NCBI GenBank assembly: GCA_039989475.1
Contig: JBDXHU010000011.1
Location: forward strand, 1 to 64,000
DNA: 64,000 bases
Direction: 5' to 3'
Source: JBDXHU01 sp039989475
GTDB lineage: Bacteria > Pseudomonadota > Gammaproteobacteria > Pseudomonadales > Halieaceae
Numbering within the stretch: the stretch's first letter is position 1; every line of letters starts with the position of its first letter. Position numbers and translations under genes: made by a program. The notes under the pieces are model-generated. The model was given only the letters and a program-made list of their open reading frames with translations, made no database searches and was not told the origin of the DNA. Below are positions 25,935-33,220 of this stretch, piece by piece.

Positions 25935-26312
25935 TCAGGCCTCTTCGGGTAAACGGCGCGATGCCACCAGCAAAATGATCGACACGATCACCTCGGGGGC
26001 AATCAGGTCCAAAGCAAAGGTGGCATCGTGCACCAACCACGCCAGGACACGGCCAACGGCCGTGATGGATAGCAACATGATCGCCGGGTAATACCAACTG
26101 CGACGCCCACTGATCAGCGCAATCAACATGCAACTGGCCAGGGTCAGGAAGAAAGCAGACATGTCACCCACCTGGGAACTCAAGCCCACACCCTGATCAA
26201 GGGTCAGGCCAAGCGTGGGAGCCACACCGGCAGGGGCTACCAGCCAGCGCAATCCTGTCACCAGGAACAGGATTGCAGGCAGGAGCACCAGAACTCTCAG
26301 GACTTTATTCAT
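25935..26312 (-). CDS. Small four-helix membrane protein (DUF4345-like)
   Basis: A 125-residue membrane protein with four predicted helices (about 5-25, 48-66, 74-92 and 98-117). The pattern, LRWLVAPAGVAPTLGL near the first helix and a gap rich in small residues, resembles DUF4345-type proteins of unknown function. It is the first gene of the operon with sulfatase 2 and the GST-like protein. A GAGGAAAGAAG stretch precedes the ATG. Confidence 0.7.
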   Translation of the reverse strand: MNKVLRVLVLLPAILFLVTGLRWLVAPAGVAPTLGLTLDQGVGLSSQVGDMSAFFLTLASCMLIALISGRRSWYYPAIMLLSITAVGRVLAWLVHDATFALDLIAPEVIVSIILLVASRRLPEEA

Positions 26313-26332
26313 CTTCTTTCCTCTTCATTCAT

Positions 26333-26364
26333 GAGACAGACCACGTTTAAACGTGGTCTGTCTC
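26333..26364. repeat. GAGACAGACCACG palindrome, copy 3
   Basis: A perfect 32-bp palindrome with 16-bp arms (GAGACAGACCACGTTT) and no loop. It differs from copies 1 and 2 only by GAGA for GGGGA at the ends. It lies upstream of the sulfatase 2 operon, between divergent genes, unlike the other two, which are downstream of a gene. Confidence 0.75.
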
Positions 26365-26408
26365 CTATTCACCTGTACCCTATTCACCCAAGAGGGTCTC
26401 GCACTAAA

Positions 26409-26427
26409 TTGACATGTATTATGCCAT
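26409..26427. promoter_or_regulatory. Candidate regional operator, copy C (TTGACAT-N5-ATGCCAT)
   Basis: Inverted repeat with core TGACA-N7-TGCCA in the shared promoter region of the sulfatase 2 operon (start 26312) and the MBL-fold/WS-DGAT unit (start 26476). It matches copies A and B in spacing. Confidence 0.5.
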
Positions 26428-26475
26428 ATTATACGCTTAACCATCAATCACTCCACCCTCATTGAGAACACGACC

Positions 26476-27546
26476 ATGAAAAAGACGTTCACAGTGCTGG
26501 CAATCCTCGCCGCGGTGTTTGTAATCGCCTACAGCCAGCGGGCGACCATCGCCGCCCGGTTGATGGAAAAAGGCCTGGAATCCCGAATGGGAGCAGACAT
26601 TGTCGCGGAACTGGAAGACGGCCTGCACCTGGCGTTGTGCGGTGCCGGTGGTCCGTTGCCAGCCCCCAACGCCTCCGGCCCCTGCGTGGCGGTGGTTGCC
26701 GGCAAACAGCTGTTCATCGTGGACGCTGGCACTGACGGCCCGCGCAACCTGGCCCGCATGGGCTACCAGCCTGGCACCGTACAGGGCGTATTTCTTACCC
26801 ACTTTCACTCTGATCACATCGACGGCCTGGGCGAGATCAGCACCCTGCGCTGGGCCGGGGGCGACAACGCCACCCCCCTGCCCGTCTATGGCCCCAGGGG
26901 GGTGGAGCGGGTCGTGGACGGATTCAACGCCGCCTACGCCCAGGATTTCAGCTATCGTCATGAGCACCACGGCGACCTGGTGGCCCCCATGAGCGCCGCT
27001 GGCATGCAGGCCGTGCCGTTTGACAAGCCGCCCATGGGTGAACTGACCCTGGTCTACGAGGGTGAAGGTCTCAAGGTAGAAATGCTGGCGGTGGACCACT
27101 CGCCGGTGGAACCGGCGGTGGGATACCGTTTCAGCTACAAGGGACGCTCACTACTGATTACCGGTGATACAACCAAGCAGGCCAACATCCAGAAGTTCTC
27201 CGAGGGTATCGACTTGTTGGTACACGAGGCCCTGGCCCCAAACCTGGTCAACATGATGAACGCAACCGCCAAAAAGCTGGGCAATGAGATCATGGCAAAA
27301 ATCACCTATGACATTCTGGACTACCACGCCAGCCCGGTGGAAGCAGCGGAAACTGCACGCGACGCCGGTGTCGGCCACCTGCTGTACTACCACATCGTCC
27401 CGCCGCTGGTTATTCCAGGCCAGGACATGTTGTACCTGAACGGGGCTGAAGATATCTTCCCGGACTACACCATCGGGGAGGACGGCGTGGCGTTCACGCT
27501 GCCGGCAAACTCGAAGGAAATTATCAAAACCAGCGACGGTTTATAA
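26476..27546 (+). CDS. MBL-fold metallo-hydrolase, exported or membrane-anchored
   Basis: A 356-residue metallo-beta-lactamase-fold hydrolase. An N-terminal hydrophobic segment (about 5-20) suggests export or anchoring. The zinc motif is THFHSDHIDGLGE (H109, H111, D113, H114). DHSPVEPAVGYRF and ITGDTTKQ supply further ligand regions as in RNase Z/arylsulfatase-like members, and VGHLLYYHIVPP carries the last histidine. The likely role is hydrolysis of an ester, lactone, phosphodiester or sulfate ester; the exact reaction is unknown. It starts a two-gene unit with the WS/DGAT acyltransferase 27 bp downstream. Confidence 0.88.
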   Translation: MKKTFTVLAILAAVFVIAYSQRATIAARLMEKGLESRMGADIVAELEDGLHLALCGAGGPLPAPNASGPCVAVVAGKQLFIVDAGTDGPRNLARMGYQPGTVQGVFLTHFHSDHIDGLGEISTLRWAGGDNATPLPVYGPRGVERVVDGFNAAYAQDFSYRHEHHGDLVAPMSAAGMQAVPFDKPPMGELTLVYEGEGLKVEMLAVDHSPVEPAVGYRFSYKGRSLLITGDTTKQANIQKFSEGIDLLVHEALAPNLVNMMNATAKKLGNEIMAKITYDILDYHASPVEAAETARDAGVGHLLYYHIVPPLVIPGQDMLYLNGAEDIFPDYTIGEDGVAFTLPANSKEIIKTSDGL

Positions 27547-27573
27547 AAGAAACCGGGGACAACAGAGGCAGCT

Positions 27574-29067
27574 ATGAAAAAGCTCAGTATGGTAGACAAG
27601 GGATTCCTGATCTCGGAAACCCGTGAAATGCCAATGCACGTGGCCGGCGTCAGTCTGTATACCCTGCCCGAGGGTGCCGATGAGCAGGAATTCCTGCACA
27701 GCCTGGCCCGCAACCTGCGCGACGCCGACGTCCTGCTGCCCCCCTATGGCGATCGCCTGAAACTGGGGCGCATGGGACTGGCGGGCAACGCCTTCTGGGA
27801 ACCCGACCCCGCCATGGACATGGACTACCATGTACGCCATTCAGCCCTGCCCAAACCGGGCCGCTACCGCGAGCTGTTCAACCTGGTATCGCGCCTGCAC
27901 GGCACCCTGCTGGAACGCAGTCGCCCCCTGTGGGAGATGCACCTTATCGAAGGCCTGCAGAACCGTCAGTTCGCAGTCTATACCAAGACCCATCACGCGG
28001 CGGTGGACGGTGCCCGTTCCATGCACATCTCACGCAGTATGCTCTCTGCAGACCCAAATCGTGTACTGGACGAATCGCCCCTGTCCCTAAAGTCCTGGCA
28101 ACGTTACAAGGACGCCCTGCGCATGGGCAAGCGCGCAGAGCACAGTGATGAGGAGTTACGTAACGTCGCCGACATGCTCAAGTCCACCTTCGACTCCAGC
28201 ACCAACCTGTTCCGCGCCCTGAAGGGGTTCACCGGGGCCTGGAGTGGACGCGGCGGCGAACTCTCCCTGCCCCACCTGCAAGTGCCCACCAGTTCGCTGA
28301 ATACCCCAATAGACGGCGCCCGACGATTCGTGGCCCAGTCCTGGCCGTTTGCCCGTATTTACGCGGTGGGCAAAGCCTTTGGCGGCACCTTCAACGATGC
28401 GGTGCTGGCGATGTGCGCCGGCGCCCTGCGTCAGTATCTGCAGAACCATGCGGAGTTACCCGAGCAATCCCTCAAATCCATGGTACCGGTTTCCCTGCGC
28501 CAGGCTGGGGACGTGGACTCGGGCAACGCAGTGGCAAGTATCAGCGCCGACCTCGCCACCAACATCGCGGACCCCGCCGAGCGTATCCAGGCCATCATGG
28601 CCTCGGTAAAGGCCGGCAAGGCTTTCTACGACGACATGTCGCCCAAGGAAATCGAGCTGGTCAGCATGATCATGCAGACACCTTCCCTCGCACTGTTACC
28701 ACTGGGGCTGATTTCGCGCCTGCCCGCTTACAATATCGCCATTTCCAACGTGCCGGGCATCCGGGACACCATGTACTGGAACGGGGCGCGCTTGGACGGC
28801 TCCTACCCGCTGTCAATCGTCATGGACGGCATGGCAATGAACATCACCCTGGTCACTTACGACCAGAATGTGGACTTCGGCATCATCGCCTGTCGGCGTT
28901 CCGTGCCCCAGGTGCAGCGGCTGATTGACTACATGGAGGTGGCGCTGCAAGAGCTGGAGGACGCAGCCGGCATCAAGGCAAAGCCGGTGGCTAAACTGAA
29001 GGCCTCAAAGCGTAAAGCCACGCGGGCCAGGACGAAACCGAAGACAAAGTCGAAAACAAAGGTGTAA
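27574..29067 (+). CDS. Wax ester synthase / diacylglycerol acyltransferase-like enzyme
   Basis: A 497-residue WS/DGAT family O-acyltransferase. It has the catalytic HHAAVDG at 140-146 (HHxxxDG) and the C-terminal NVPGIRDTMYWNGARLDGSYPLS, which matches the family's ND/NVPG block. These enzymes esterify acyl-CoA to an alcohol or diacylglycerol to make storage lipids. A lysine-rich tail (from about 470, KASKRKATRARTKPKTKSK) is extra and may bind acidic surfaces. It is downstream of the MBL-fold hydrolase gene and followed by a large inverted-repeat element. Confidence 0.92.
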   Translation: MKKLSMVDKGFLISETREMPMHVAGVSLYTLPEGADEQEFLHSLARNLRDADVLLPPYGDRLKLGRMGLAGNAFWEPDPAMDMDYHVRHSALPKPGRYRELFNLVSRLHGTLLERSRPLWEMHLIEGLQNRQFAVYTKTHHAAVDGARSMHISRSMLSADPNRVLDESPLSLKSWQRYKDALRMGKRAEHSDEELRNVADMLKSTFDSSTNLFRALKGFTGAWSGRGGELSLPHLQVPTSSLNTPIDGARRFVAQSWPFARIYAVGKAFGGTFNDAVLAMCAGALRQYLQNHAELPEQSLKSMVPVSLRQAGDVDSGNAVASISADLATNIADPAERIQAIMASVKAGKAFYDDMSPKEIELVSMIMQTPSLALLPLGLISRLPAYNIAISNVPGIRDTMYWNGARLDGSYPLSIVMDGMAMNITLVTYDQNVDFGIIACRRSVPQVQRLIDYMEVALQELEDAAGIKAKPVAKLKASKRKATRARTKPKTKSKTKV

Positions 29068-29073
29068 AAGATT

Positions 29074-29273
29074 GGGGGGCTGTCCCGAATGGCACTTACT
29101 TAAGCTAAATATGAACACGTAGGCGTCAGACCAAGTGAGCCTAACCGGGACCGTCTGAGGCCATGGATGGCCGAAGCGAGCCTAAATGGACGTATTTACG
29201 GCGTGTCCCGGTTAGGCTCACTTGGTCTGGCGCCGGTCTCCGCGCTTAAGTAAACGCCATTGCGGTCTGTCCT
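29074..29273. repeat. Nested inverted-repeat element (MITE-like)
   Basis: Outer arms AATGGCACTTACTTAAGC (29088-29105) and GCTTAAGTAAACGCCATT (29244-29261) pair at 16 of 18 positions. Inner arms at 29122-29151 and 29205-29234 pair at 29 of 30 around a 53-base centre. The right edge carries GCGGTCTGTCC, similar to the GGGGACAGACC palindromes elsewhere. There is no gene inside. The structure is that of a small non-autonomous mobile element or a very stable RNA hairpin. Confidence 0.7.
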
Positions 29274-29285
29274 ATGTTTTATATT

Positions 29286-30098
29286 CTAGGTGCCCGTGAA
29301 ACTGGCGGGACGCTTCTCCATGAAGGCCTGCATGGCCTCCTTGAGATCATTCGAATTCAGCGAGGTCATCATGGTCCACAATCCGTTGAGCAACAGGCTT
29401 TGCTCGGTGGTCATGTTCTCGCCCTGCTGCAACACGAACTTGGTGCCACGCACCGCCAACGGTGCATTGGCGGCAATCTCTTCGGCCATTTCCAGCGCCG
29501 CTGAATACACTGCATCGGCGTCTGTGTAGACGTCATTGACCAGGCCGATCTTCTCCGCCCGGGCAGCGGAAATATCCTTGCCGGTATAAGCCAGCTCCGC
29601 CACCTGCCCGGCACTCACCACCCCCGGCAGACGCTGCAGCGTACCCACATCGGCAACGATACCGATCTTTGTTTCGCGCACGCCAAACAGGGCATCCTCG
29701 GATGCCAGGCGGATGTCACAGGCGGTGGCCAGGTCGACACCGGCCCCAAGGCAATGGGAGTGGATGGCGGCGATTACCGGAACGGGGCAGTTGGCGATAG
29801 CACTGATGCCATCCTGGCACTGTTGGGTATGGCCCAATTGCTGCAGACAGCCACTGGCGGTGGACAGGTCCGGCGCGCCACCCAGGCTGGCCAGGTCTAT
29901 GCCGACACAGAAACTCTTGCCGCGGCCGGCGATGACCACCGCGCGAATCTCGTCATTGGCGGCCACCGCTTCCATGGCGCGGATGAAATCGCCCCACATC
30001 TCGAATGAAATGGCGTTGAGCTTGTCGGGACGATCCAGCCACAGGGTCGCTACGTGGTTATTGACCTCGAGGGTCAGGTTGGAAGAAGAAAAATCCAT
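29286..30098 (-). CDS. Enoyl-CoA hydratase/isomerase (crotonase family)
   Basis: A 270-residue crotonase with normal family length. It has AVVIAGRGKSFCVGIDLASL, VPVIAAIHSHCLGAGVDLATACDIRLAS with the oxyanion-hole glycines, and FGVRETKIGIVADVGTLQRLPGVV. The acidic residues and the GID block suit a dienoyl-CoA isomerase (ECH1-like) as well as a hydratase: FCVGIDL and IGIVADVGTLQRLP are typical of delta(3,5)-delta(2,4)-dienoyl-CoA isomerases. It lies 144 bp downstream of the TetR gene on the same strand. Confidence 0.88.
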   Translation of the reverse strand: MDFSSSNLTLEVNNHVATLWLDRPDKLNAISFEMWGDFIRAMEAVAANDEIRAVVIAGRGKSFCVGIDLASLGGAPDLSTASGCLQQLGHTQQCQDGISAIANCPVPVIAAIHSHCLGAGVDLATACDIRLASEDALFGVRETKIGIVADVGTLQRLPGVVSAGQVAELAYTGKDISAARAEKIGLVNDVYTDADAVYSAALEMAEEIAANAPLAVRGTKFVLQQGENMTTEQSLLLNGLWTMMTSLNSNDLKEAMQAFMEKRPASFTGT

Positions 30099-30122
30099 GC
30101 TGTTATCCAGTTCAGGTTAATT

Positions 30123-30139
30123 AATCGTGGTTTGTCCCC
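30123..30139. repeat. Half copy of the GACAGACCACG palindrome
   Basis: AATCGTGGTTTGTCCCC matches the right arm of copy 1 (11083-11099) with one mismatch, but no left arm is present. It lies between crotonase and TetR genes and is probably a decayed element. Confidence 0.5.
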
Positions 30140-30242
30140 GATTTACACCTAGCTCAGCGGCGCAGGCAACATTCTCGCCCTCGGGTCCATGCTTGCGGCG
30201 CCGCCCTGATCGCGAAACTGTTCTGCCATGTCAGTTGCCCGC

Positions 30243-30833
30243 TTAGTTGTCGGCAATCAGATTCTTCAGCAAGCACTTGATAATACTGGTGCTGACCTTC
30301 TTGCTCATACCCTGGTGGTAGCGCAGCCTGTGCCACATTTCATGGGAGGCTATAGCATCGATGGCTTCACGCGTATCGCGGGGCACAGATTTCAGTTCCG
30401 GCAGCCAGTCATCCAGATCCCTGCGCAAGGCGCGTTGGTTGCGGGCGTAATTCTTGCGCAATATCTTATAACGCCAGAGCTGGGCGCTAGTACCCTGGAC
30501 AATATTACTCACGCTTTCATAGGCATCGGCGTGACGTTCCACCGCGTGATCAATCCGTTCCTCCAGTGTTCCGTCCCGATCCCCGCCGAAAAATAGCGCT
30601 TCGTAAGAGTCGCGAATGTGATCGTCGGCTGCTTCAAAAAGGGTCTCCATACCCTCGAAATGTCGAAAGAAGGAGCGAATGCCGACACCCGCACGATCGG
30701 ATATCTGCTGGGCTGTGGGTACCAGTACACCCTCCTCCTGCAAAGCCAATGCAGCTTCGATGATGGCGAGTCGACTACGTTCGCTGCGAAGGCGGCGTCC
30801 GTCTACAGCTTCGGCACCTTGAATCTTGGACAT
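30243..30833 (-). CDS. TetR family transcriptional regulator
   Basis: A 196-residue repressor. The N-terminal helix-turn-helix reads VPTAQQISDRAGVGIRSFFRHF (residues about 38-60), matching the TetR_N pattern. The C-terminal ligand domain is all-helical and divergent, ending with IIKCLLKNLIADN. It is the only TetR gene in the 3-32 kb catabolic region, so it is the prime candidate to bind the TGRCA-N7-TGYCA repeats at 6918, 20556, 26409 and 31961. A weak half-match (ATGACAT at 30870) is found upstream of its own start. The ligand might be an acyl-CoA (inferred). Confidence 0.9.
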   Translation of the reverse strand: MSKIQGAEAVDGRRLRSERSRLAIIEAALALQEEGVLVPTAQQISDRAGVGIRSFFRHFEGMETLFEAADDHIRDSYEALFFGGDRDGTLEERIDHAVERHADAYESVSNIVQGTSAQLWRYKILRKNYARNQRALRRDLDDWLPELKSVPRDTREAIDAIASHEMWHRLRYHQGMSKKVSTSIIKCLLKNLIADN

Positions 30834-30945
30834 AATGGTCTCGAATTATCCTCTGGTAACGCTGATTTAATGACATAAAGGTTGCAACAATCTTCCGAAT
30901 TTTTCCAGCTCAAACTATCCTTTATAGATCCGGCCCGCCAGGGCA

Positions 30946-31917
30946 TCAGGCAGCCGCGATAGATGCCAGGCGCTCGCTGATGATCTGATCGGCGTCGCTG
31001 ACAATATTGCGTACCAGCTCCTCGCAACTGGGAATATCGTTGATAAGCCCCCCGCACATACCCACGGTGACCATCCCCGCCTCGATATCACCGGTGCTCC
31101 AGGCCTTCTCCTGGTTGGCGCCGGACACCAGGTGATGCACCTGGCCGAACTCTCCACCACTGGCTTCAATCGCGGCCACTTCATCGGCTATGCCATTGCG
31201 ATACACCCGCGCGGTGTTCTTGTAGGTTCGGAAGATGAGACGGGTCTGGTTCTCATCCATCTCGACCACTTTCTGCTTGATACCCTCGTGAATGGGCGCC
31301 TCCTGGGTCACCAGGAAACGGGTACCCATGTTGATACCCTCGCAGCCCAGTGCCAACGCCGCAGCCAGGCCGCGGCCGTCTGCGATTCCACCGGATGCCA
31401 GCACAGGAATCTTCAACGCTTGTGTGGCAGCCGGGAACAATACCAGGCCACCCACGTCCTGCTCACCGGGGTGCCCCGCGCATTCAAAGCCGTCGATGCT
31501 GACCACGTCGACGCCGATGCGCTCAGCCTTCAGGGCATGGCGTACCGCCACGCATTTGTGAATTACCTTGATGCCCGCCTGCTTGAAGCGCTCCATAAAA
31601 GGTTCCGGGCTGCGGCCGGCCGTCTCAACAATCTTTACGCCGCTTTTGATGATCACGTCCACGTAGTCGTCATAGTTGATCTCACTGGCGACAACGCCCA
31701 CAGTCAGATTGACGCCGAATGGCTTGTCAGTCAGGGAACGGCAGCGAGCGATCTCCGCCTCCAGACGTTCAGGCGTAGGCTGGGTGAGCGCGGTCATCAC
31801 GCCAAGGGCGCCGGCGTTGGAAGCTGCCGCCGCAAGGTCGGCAGTGCCCACCCGCATCATGCCGCCGCAGACGATGGGGGTATCGATGCCCAGCAATTCT
31901 GTTAGCCGTGTTTTCAT
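30946..31917 (-). CDS. Nitronate monooxygenase-like FMN protein (paralogue 2)
   Basis: A 323-residue flavoprotein paralogous to 4834-5784, with TPIVCGGMMRVGTADLAAA, KPFGVNLTV, VVSIDGFECAGHPGE, ASGGIADGRGLAAALALG and GCEGINMGTRFLVTQEAPIH. The FECAGHPGE block is typical of the larger NMO class with a histidine in the active site. It could be a true nitronate monooxygenase or an uncharacterised flavin oxidoreductase in lipid breakdown. An operator copy (31961) lies 44 bp upstream of the start codon. Confidence 0.85.
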   Translation of the reverse strand: MKTRLTELLGIDTPIVCGGMMRVGTADLAAAASNAGALGVMTALTQPTPERLEAEIARCRSLTDKPFGVNLTVGVVASEINYDDYVDVIIKSGVKIVETAGRSPEPFMERFKQAGIKVIHKCVAVRHALKAERIGVDVVSIDGFECAGHPGEQDVGGLVLFPAATQALKIPVLASGGIADGRGLAAALALGCEGINMGTRFLVTQEAPIHEGIKQKVVEMDENQTRLIFRTYKNTARVYRNGIADEVAAIEASGGEFGQVHHLVSGANQEKAWSTGDIEAGMVTVGMCGGLINDIPSCEELVRNIVSDADQIISERLASIAAA

Positions 31918-31960
31918 TCAGCTTTTCTCCGTAAATAGCACTGAGCCGCAACATATCTTA

Positions 31961-31979
31961 TTGGCACTTATTGTGTCAA
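31961..31979. promoter_or_regulatory. Candidate regional operator, copy A (TTGGCAC-N5-GTGTCAA)
   Basis: The most symmetrical of four related inverted repeats: TTGGCAC/GTGTCAA differ at one pair. It is centred about 50 bp upstream of the flavoprotein gene starting at 31917, a position suiting a repressor. Confidence 0.55.
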
Positions 31980-32145
31980 TATAAACTCGATTTTCCCGTT
32001 GAGACAATTGCGGACCGCATGAGGAGTGTTTGTTGCTGCGGCGAGTTGAGCAATCATAATACTGGGATCGGTGGCAGCTGGCCGCCCCGACAAAGCCCAC
32101 CCGTAGCTACCACCTCTGCTCAATACTTTCTCTGCCACGCCGCGC

Positions 32146-32170
32146 TTGACATATTACGCTTAACGTAATA
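32146..32170 (+). promoter_or_regulatory. higBA promoter and operator
   Basis: TTGACA (32146-32151) is followed directly by the perfect palindrome TATTACG-CTTAA-CGTAATA (32152-32170), only 10 bp before the higB start codon. HigA-type antitoxins repress their own promoter from such sites. No good Shine-Dalgarno precedes higB, so its translation may be weak. Confidence 0.6.
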
Positions 32171-32180
32171 CCTTTCGCGT

Positions 32181-32459
32181 ATGATAAAATCTTTCCGCTC
32201 AAAGGATACTGAAGACCTGTTTGCGGGGAGATGCCCCAGGCAGTTCAGGGCTTTCAGGTTTCAGGCTGAAAGAAAATTAATGCTTCTGCACAGCGCTGTC
32301 ACGCTGAACTTTCTAAAGGCGCCACCGGGGAACCAATTGGAAAAATTGGCTGGTAACCGCAAAGGCTGCTGGAGCATCAGGATCAACGACCAATGGCGGC
32401 TTTGTTTTAAATTTGAAGAAGGTAACGCGTACGAAGTTGAGATCGTCGATTACCATTAA
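32181..32459 (+). CDS. higB: HigB/GraT-type toxin (RelE superfamily)
   Basis: A 92-residue ribosome-dependent mRNA interferase family member. Diagnostic features are MIKSFRSKDTEDLF at the N terminus, LKAPPGNQLEKLAGNRKGCWSIRIND, and the C-terminal QWRLCFKFEEGNAYEVEIVDYH, all typical of HigB/GraT. It is followed 11 bp later by its antitoxin gene; toxin-first order is normal for hig modules. Length is complete, with no lesion. Confidence 0.92.
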   Translation: MIKSFRSKDTEDLFAGRCPRQFRAFRFQAERKLMLLHSAVTLNFLKAPPGNQLEKLAGNRKGCWSIRINDQWRLCFKFEEGNAYEVEIVDYH

Positions 32460-32470
32460 GTGAGGATAGT

Positions 32471-32770
32471 ATGACTTACAACGGCATGCGCCCGGTTCAT
32501 CCTGGAGAAATCCTGCGAGAGGAATACCTGCTTCCGCTCGGGATGAGCGTCAACGCACTGGCGATACAGTTGCGCATACCCGCAACACGCCTCCACGAAA
32601 TCACCAAGGAGCGGCGCGGCGTCACTGCAGATACCGCCATGAGGCTGGCGCGTTACTTCGGGGGCGATGCTCAATCCTGGTTGAATCTACAATCCAGTTA
32701 TGATCTGCGCAACGCCGAAATCCAGCGTGCCGCCGAAATTCGGGAGGAAATCAAACCGTATCAAGCCTGA
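32471..32770 (+). CDS. higA: HigA/GraA-type antitoxin (XRE helix-turn-helix)
   Basis: A 99-residue antitoxin and DNA-binding protein. It has PVHPGEILREEYLLPLGMSVNALA, then the recognition region IPATRLHEITKERRGVTADTAMRLARYFG, and the closing SWLNLQSSYDLRNAE, all hallmarks of the HigA family (VapI/addiction antidote). GAGGA precedes the ATG. It likely binds the palindrome at 32152-32170. Confidence 0.93.
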   Translation: MTYNGMRPVHPGEILREEYLLPLGMSVNALAIQLRIPATRLHEITKERRGVTADTAMRLARYFGGDAQSWLNLQSSYDLRNAEIQRAAEIREEIKPYQA

Positions 32771-32936
32771 TCGCCACCGCGACAACTTTTCTTTCGGCCA
32801 GGCAAACCCCGCAAACGAAAAAGGCCACCCCAGACCGATTCGAAGCAGATTTTCTCTGCGAGTTGGCACATTTCCAGTGCCGCTGCCGAGTCGATTGCCG
32901 CGCTACTGGCAAAGTCCAAACTTCATTCCTCTCTCC

Positions 32937-33137
32937 TCAAGCGGTATTTACTGAACCACCATCACAACAAATGGTTTCCCCCACCACGTAGGCTCCCGCT
33001 CGCGAGCAGAGATAAATAGCCAGCCCGGTCAGTCCACCCGTAGCCACCACTTCCCCTACTAATTTTCCCTGTATAATCATTCGCTTAGGCAAGAATAAAC
33101 TTGCTGAAGATATAGGCGACGTACCACCATTAGCCAA
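32937..33137 (-). pseudogene. C-terminal remnant of a short-chain dehydrogenase gene
   Basis: The frame ends with GLAIYLCSRAGAYVVGETIC followed by CDGGSVNTA, the canonical SDR tail (A-x-YL-x-S-RAGAYV-x-G and a final DGG). The N-terminal two thirds, including the nucleotide-binding motif and the YxxxK, are missing: upstream there is only unrelated sequence up to the amidohydrolase gene at 33221. The start methionine in this frame is not meaningful. It is a decay relic next to the higBA module. Confidence 0.75.
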
Positions 33138-33220
33138 GGGACTATTTACTTCCCCCAGGTTTTTCCTCTATCTTAAACAACGGTTTCCAGTTACAGATAA
33201 TAAATAAACGCGAGTAGCTT

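Noticed and set aside
32085..32140. Possible second copy of the SDR fragment (CCACCCGTAGCTACCAC resembles 33033-33049)
   Set aside because: Only about 17 bases match; the frames differ and the flanks are unrelated. Chance is likely.
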